NCBI GenBank assembly: GCA_008973525.1
Contig: WACJ01000060.1
Span: forward strand, 186,001-250,000
Direction: 5' to 3'
From: Stenopsyche tienmushanensis
Taxonomy: Eukaryota > Arthropoda > Insecta > Trichoptera > Stenopsychidae
Length of the DNA: 64,000 nt
Both the position numbers and the translations under genes were made by a program. Shown piece by piece: positions 59,053-64,000 of this stretch. The notes under the pieces were generated by a model. That model ran no database searches and was not told the origin of the DNA. It saw only the letters and a list, made by a program, of their open reading frames with translations. The first letter of the stretch is position 1. The number at the start of each line of letters is the position of its first letter.

Positions 59053-62000
59053 TTGATAACCTATCCCAAAAAAATCAGATATTATTATACAGTATCCATT
59101 ACTTATTGCTAGTTAAAATTCGCAAAAAAATAAAATTGTTCCATTTCATACTGGTTAGGAAAAAGGTGCATATTTCTGCAAAATAATATACATAAGCATA
59201 TGTAGTGAAATTAACGATAATTTTTCGATGGTTTAACGAGAATCTTATTCAATAAATGACATTAGAACCAAGATTTTTTGATAGTGCATAAATCGAAGTT
59301 TAAGAGGATATATTTTTTTAAAGTAAGCGTTTAATTATTTAATTAAGTAGTCGATCAAATATTCTGCATTGGAAGTAAATTCTAATAAAATTTTGGAAAG
59401 AAAATCGCACGAAGCTCCAAAAACATACATAATCCAAATTTAACAAAAATGGTATTTCAAATATTTATGAATCTAATTGTATGGACTTCTAATTCACATC
59501 TCGCTGAAGACAATTTAAATTGTTGTGTTTAACTATATGGCTTTTTGGCATCTAAAACAAAGTCTTTCGATAAAATAAAGTCTTTCGCTCAATACACAAT
59601 ACCACTTATAAGTTTTCCCAAAGCGGAGGCGTTCGGGTCCAAGTTAACATATCTCACTGTTGGCATTTTAGGGGGTTGCGAATGCACCCCTCTAAGGTTT
59701 AGCATGTTATCCCGATATTCTCGGGGCTTGATCTACGTCAGCTGATTTGTCTGTCTTGGCTTTTTGAGCCGATTTCTTCTTGCGTAGGAGGGATCTATAG
59801 TTAAAAGCTACCGTAGGGAGATTTAGAGGATAAAATATTCAACACCCACATAGATAAACAAAAATATATATTTATCTTAAAATAAATCTATCAATTCCTA
59901 TTTTTCTTATTCATCTTTTAGCTTATTTAATCTGAACAAAATAATATTTAAAATGCTCATATATACGTATTATAAGTATTGCGATTATATTTAAATAAAT
60001 TATTTGCACTTAATTCTACGTACATCATTTTGATACAAGTTTGATAGAAAATGAAAATTATATTTTTAATATGAATCAATTTAAAATTGTTCTTTGAAAG
60101 TATGCAATTTGAGCTTAGGCATATGTATATGAACATAATTCGTAGAGCATTTTTTACACAAATAAAAGTAGTTGCCTTATTTACGACCCCATTTTTTCTT
60201 CTCCACTTTCCACCGACCTTCACTATCGCAGGAAGTTTCCATTAGGGCACCCATTGAACCGAGAGGGCGTATAAGAAAATTTTCTTTATTTATTTGTATG
60301 GAATATATTGAAAAACAGGCTTTGTAGAGCGCGCCCATGGTATATATATATTAGGGTGTTTTCTTTCTTACTTCGGTTACATTTCAGCTTTTGAAAGTTT
60401 ATTCTGTAAAAACACGATATTACATTTTTTGCACTGTATCACCGGCTGAGCAAACTAAAATATATCGGAGGATGGAACTCTTTTTTTGAAGCTGTAAGAA
60501 CACGAGAATAGAAAATGTTATTGTGCTGATATTGTAAATGTATCTCATGATTTGCACGAAGAGCTCCATTCACATTTATTTCATTTGATTTTTTTATGCT
60601 TAATATTATTCCAATATATTCCAAGTAAATTTGGTAAAATAGATATAAAAGTAAAACAATTCGAAATTCAATTTTCGAAAAATATATAATGGTATTGGAT
60701 GATAAAAATGAGCCAAAGCTATCTAAAATATCATGAGTTTTATGCGTTAACAAGCACTTCTTTTATCTCTGTATCTATAAAAAAGCACCATGTCATTTAA
60801 AAAATTAAAATACTTACTTAAAATATTTTTAAAAAAAGCATTTATTTATCAGATCAGTCCAAAAGTTCGTGCGTATTTTTGATAATTTTTTAAATAGTAC
60901 AAATTAAACACAATTCAACATTTTAATCAATGATATATTTACCTTGACTTGAATCACATAGCGCAATATCTAGGGGGAGTGGACAGTCTAAAAGTGGCTC
61001 TCTTTCGAAGTGCGAAAAACGGGTTCAAATTCCATGTTACGTGTCTTACACGATATTTTAGCTTAAACTGCTAGTATTGGAATAAAATTAAGCCTGAGTT
61101 ATTATTTTTATTTGTCATAATCAAAGTGATATTACAAAGTTGAAAAAATAGTATATCTTTGCATTTTTTCAGTATTATATAAAACTTATGATAGTGGTTT
61201 TCTTTCATATTCTCATAAATTGTTTTCAAAGGCTTCTGTATGTTATTACGGTACGTTGGCTGACAGCCACCTCCATCATTGTATGTAAGTTGATGGGTCA
61301 ACTTTTATTCATGAGCAATCAAAATGTCTTTGCCAAAAAATAAACGAAATGCAATAGCATTTTTACTACCGTCTGAAAAAGTGGTGAAAAAATATTTCTC
61401 GAAACAACAGCCGGATAATATAATATTTTGACATTTATATAATACGCACGCGGAGGAGTATGCGAAGAAAAAGTACCTTTGTCGTCTCGTTGTCTTTTCT
61501 TGCGACCTTTCTCGTCACTTTCTCGTGCGCTCGATATGAGAATGAATTGATATGTTTTTTTTTCTTCTCTCTTTCCGTTTTCTCTGAAGACTCGCCCTCA
61601 GTTTCTCTTGTCGCAATCCAGACATTTCAGCCTTCGGTTATGACGAAAAATTGGCATACTCAGTCTCAGGAACGAAGCAATCTCATTTTACGTGCGACTC
61701 GCAGGAGATTTGTTTTCTTCATTTCCACGCACGATGTATATATGACAGCTGATCAGATCATCCCGACAAAAGAAATATTTATTTATCCCTGGCTTGGGGA
61801 AAATAAAATATAATAATCGATGCCAAAAGCAATTTGTATTGATTTCATCAACATGTTCAACTACATCAACCGAGGCGAAGATAAACTATATTTTTCCTGT
61901 TGAATTTTGCTGTATTTTTTATATCTTTGGAAACTATTAAATATCAATTTGCATTATGAAAGGTTATCCTTTTTATGTGATGTTTCCGTATAAACCCTTA

Positions 62001-62252
62001 ATATAATTGGCAATATCTAGATACAAAATAGTATTGAGCATTTAATATCCTCAAATTCGATCCATTTTATTCACCCCAGAAATGATTAAGTTTAACACAA
62101 GATTAATTAAACTCGTATTTTTAATAACCTCATTTGAAAGTTTGGTGTCGCTACTTTTTTTGGCATACATAGAAATCCTGTGAAAATGAGTATTTTGATC
62201 TCCTTTGAGAACGTCAGAGTAAACTCTCTGAATTAGTCATTCTTTCAAATCA
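59053..62252. other. AT-rich noncoding stretch
   Basis: No gene supported. The frame 61460-61813 (117 codons) starts with a hydrophobic, signal-like stretch (STFVVSLSFLATFLVTFSCA) but then shows no domain; I treat it as unproven. A ggttcaaattcc at 61022 looks like a tRNA B box but has no A box or cloverleaf. Confidence 0.5.
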
Positions 62253-62256
62253 TTAA

Positions 62257-62645
62257 CTTTTTGAAAAATGAGCTAATTTAAAATTATCATAAACTTAGAT
62301 GCTATATTAGTATGTCCACCATTTATTATTCTACTAAATAATCCACTTATCTATCAGGATCGCGCATCGTGTATGAAACTTGTATATAAATAAATAAACA
62401 CTGTCTATGGCACACAATAATGGTTCATTTCTCGCATAAATATAAACAATACACTTGAAATCGATTAATTTGGATTATTATTAATCGATAAATAAGGGTT
62501 ATTGATCTATATAATCATACAATCCTCGTAAGATACTCTTTCCGTCTCTGTCTCTCATTTACAATTTCAGAATTGTAAGACACTCTTTCCGTCTCTATCT
62601 CTTTTCGAGCTCAACGTGTAAGAATGCTCTTTCTGAATCACTGGA
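62257..62645 (+). mobile_element. piggyBac-like MITE, copy D
   Basis: After TTAA (62253-62256) it reads ctttttgaaaaatgagctaa, then aaattatcataaacttagat, gctatatt-gtatgtcc, aataaacactgt, gcacacaata, gatctatataatca, tccgtctctgtctct and gctctttctgaa. It joins in one copy the left blocks of copies B and C and the right blocks of copies A and B, confirming that they are one family. The right end is lost. The CT-rich part is duplicated (62538 and 62587). Confidence 0.6.
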
Positions 62646-64000
62646 ATTCGATCGCAAATACGTGACTGACTGACTTAATTGATTTCATCTTAAGAGCCAT
62701 TTTATTATTTTAAAGGGACTTTATATTTAAGAAGTATCAAGAATGAATCCATCAGGGATTGTCATTTCAATATTTTGTGATCATTTATTAATTCATGATC
62801 GCGCAGAACAAAATAACGCGAACAATCAAAGATTTTAAAGATATGCTTGTGTAAAATGCCTATTAAAAATATGATTACTTCCATTGAAAAAATGTAGATG
62901 TAGATGTAGAATGAATCGAATTTCATCCATGGTTTTCGCAAACTTTTATATTAAGTTTTAAGGGTGATGCCATTATATCACTATATCTATATTTGAATAC
63001 ACAAACAGAAAGATTATCCATTAAATTGCCAAAATTGCGGAAAGTATAGGCGTGTAATTTATAAGCAAACATTTCGGGAACACATTGTACGTATGAAAGG
63101 TAGCAGAAAACGAGCGCTCGAGCGCATTAATAATGAATAAACATTTCATTCTGATACCGCGGTATCTTTAAAAGCCCTCTTTTACATTATTCAAACATAT
63201 CAAATTTATCTTTAAATTATATACACAATCCGCAAATGGGTACGGCGCTTAAAAACATGTATAATTCATACGTTTTCAATTTTCTAATTGACGAAGAAAA
63301 ATGTTTTAATTAAATTTACCCACCCCCGTATTAGCATGCATTGTGTGCCATTAACATTTTTCCACGGAAGCGAATTATGCTATCGTCGAAATTAAGCGAT
63401 GTGCTTACCGTAGATATGATAAAGTAAGAGGTTTTTTAAATGGGATTATGAGGAATTTTTTGTGGGTATTAATGTCCGTGTTGTGGATAAAATGACTTAA
63501 TTGTGATGTTAGGACACTCCTTCCTATCGGGCGAAAGCATTCCTTCACGAGCTTATTTCTTTATGTGGCTACTGTTTTCCAGGAAACGAAAGCTCATTCG
63601 GCTAATCTACTAAAGCAATTAGGGCTATCATCCACTTTATAGTTATAGCAAAAATTCAAAATGTTTTACCATGGGAATACAATATAATTATGAGTCCTAA
63701 AAAACTAACATCCCCCCCCCCGCAAAATATTAGATACTTAAACCTTTTATCCGACCATACTTTACTACTACTTTTCTTCGTCATTGTTATGTTCAGGTAT
63801 AGCATCAGATCGTGAGCCGCTCATAAAGCGGTCCAAAAAGCGGACCGATTGAGCATACAAACCTTATGGCCACTTTGTCCTCTTTTAGGGCGTTTTGCGA
63901 CATTTTCGTTGATACATGCGTACCTCATATGATCAATCGAATCGCAGAAGTCCATTCAAAGGCTATTTTACATAGATGACTTGCGCCAAATGAAGTCGTG
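62646..64000. other. AT-rich noncoding stretch
   Basis: No gene supported. Holds a short gtagat microsatellite (62895-62911), a run of about 11 C at 63711-63721 and an inverted cggtcc...ggaccg near 63830. Confidence 0.5.

Noticed and set aside
60980..61050. tRNA-like B box ggttcaaattcc
   Set aside because: No A box at the right distance and no cloverleaf could be drawn.
61460..61813. 117-codon frame with signal-peptide-like start
   Set aside because: Hydrophobic N-terminus only; no domain, no homologous motif and no nearby exon. Reported in the stretch entry, not as a gene.

Overview
The window looks like intergenic or intronic DNA from an arthropod, most probably an insect. It is strongly AT-rich and has no bacterial-style operons, no rRNA or tRNA gene, and no host gene I can identify. 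Insect origin is inferred from the mix of mobile elements (piggyBac-like, mariner, pogo/Tigger/Jerky, hAT, an R1-clade LINE and a CR1-group LINE) and a short TTAGG run, the insect telomere unit. A retroelement with an ATGATGAT tail recalls RTE-type tails common in Lepidoptera, but the order cannot be fixed from this sequence.

Layout. 0-10 kb: a broken pogo-type transposase tail, then several piggyBac-like non-autonomous copies. One copy (4.6-6.2 kb) carries a second, 1.1-kb piggyBac-like element inside it, and another sits inside a hAT-type element at 9.1-9.7 kb. 10-28 kb: mostly unassigned AT-rich DNA with a 305-bp long-TIR MITE (12.1 kb), two LTR-like GC-richer blocks (12.6 and 19.1 kb), one weak candidate exon (13.4 kb), a hAT end (15.7 kb) and a retroposed element with a 12-bp target duplication (20.6 kb). 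29-30 kb: a decayed Jerky/Tigger transposase. 33.5-35.1 kb: a mariner element with both TIRs, interrupted by a 500-bp insertion with an 8-bp duplication. 38-40 kb: a duplicated segment and a longer relative of the 20.6-kb retroelement. 41.4-43.2 kb: a pogo/Tigger element with both TIRs whose catalytic core is deleted. 44-46.3 kb: a hAT fragment followed by a 5'-truncated R1-clade LINE. 51-54.3 kb: a second copy of that hAT fragment and a 5'-truncated CR1-group LINE with a 527-codon reverse transcriptase reading frame, the best preserved coding sequence here. 56.8 kb: a Tc1/mariner-type scrap. 58.5-59.0 kb: a pogo-type MITE. 62.3 kb: another piggyBac-like copy.

The genes do not form a host pathway; each is part of, or left over from, a selfish element. 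The most interesting pattern is that three unrelated DNA-transposon remnants (piggyBac-like, pogo-like, Jerky-like) keep N- and C-terminal parts while all or most of the catalytic core has been lost. There are also unusual repeat architectures: an alternating palindromic 27-bp repeat inside the nested piggyBac-like element, and three hairpins in the mariner insertion whose minus-strand form is the C(UUCG)G tetraloop. All family assignments come from reading motifs by eye, without searches.
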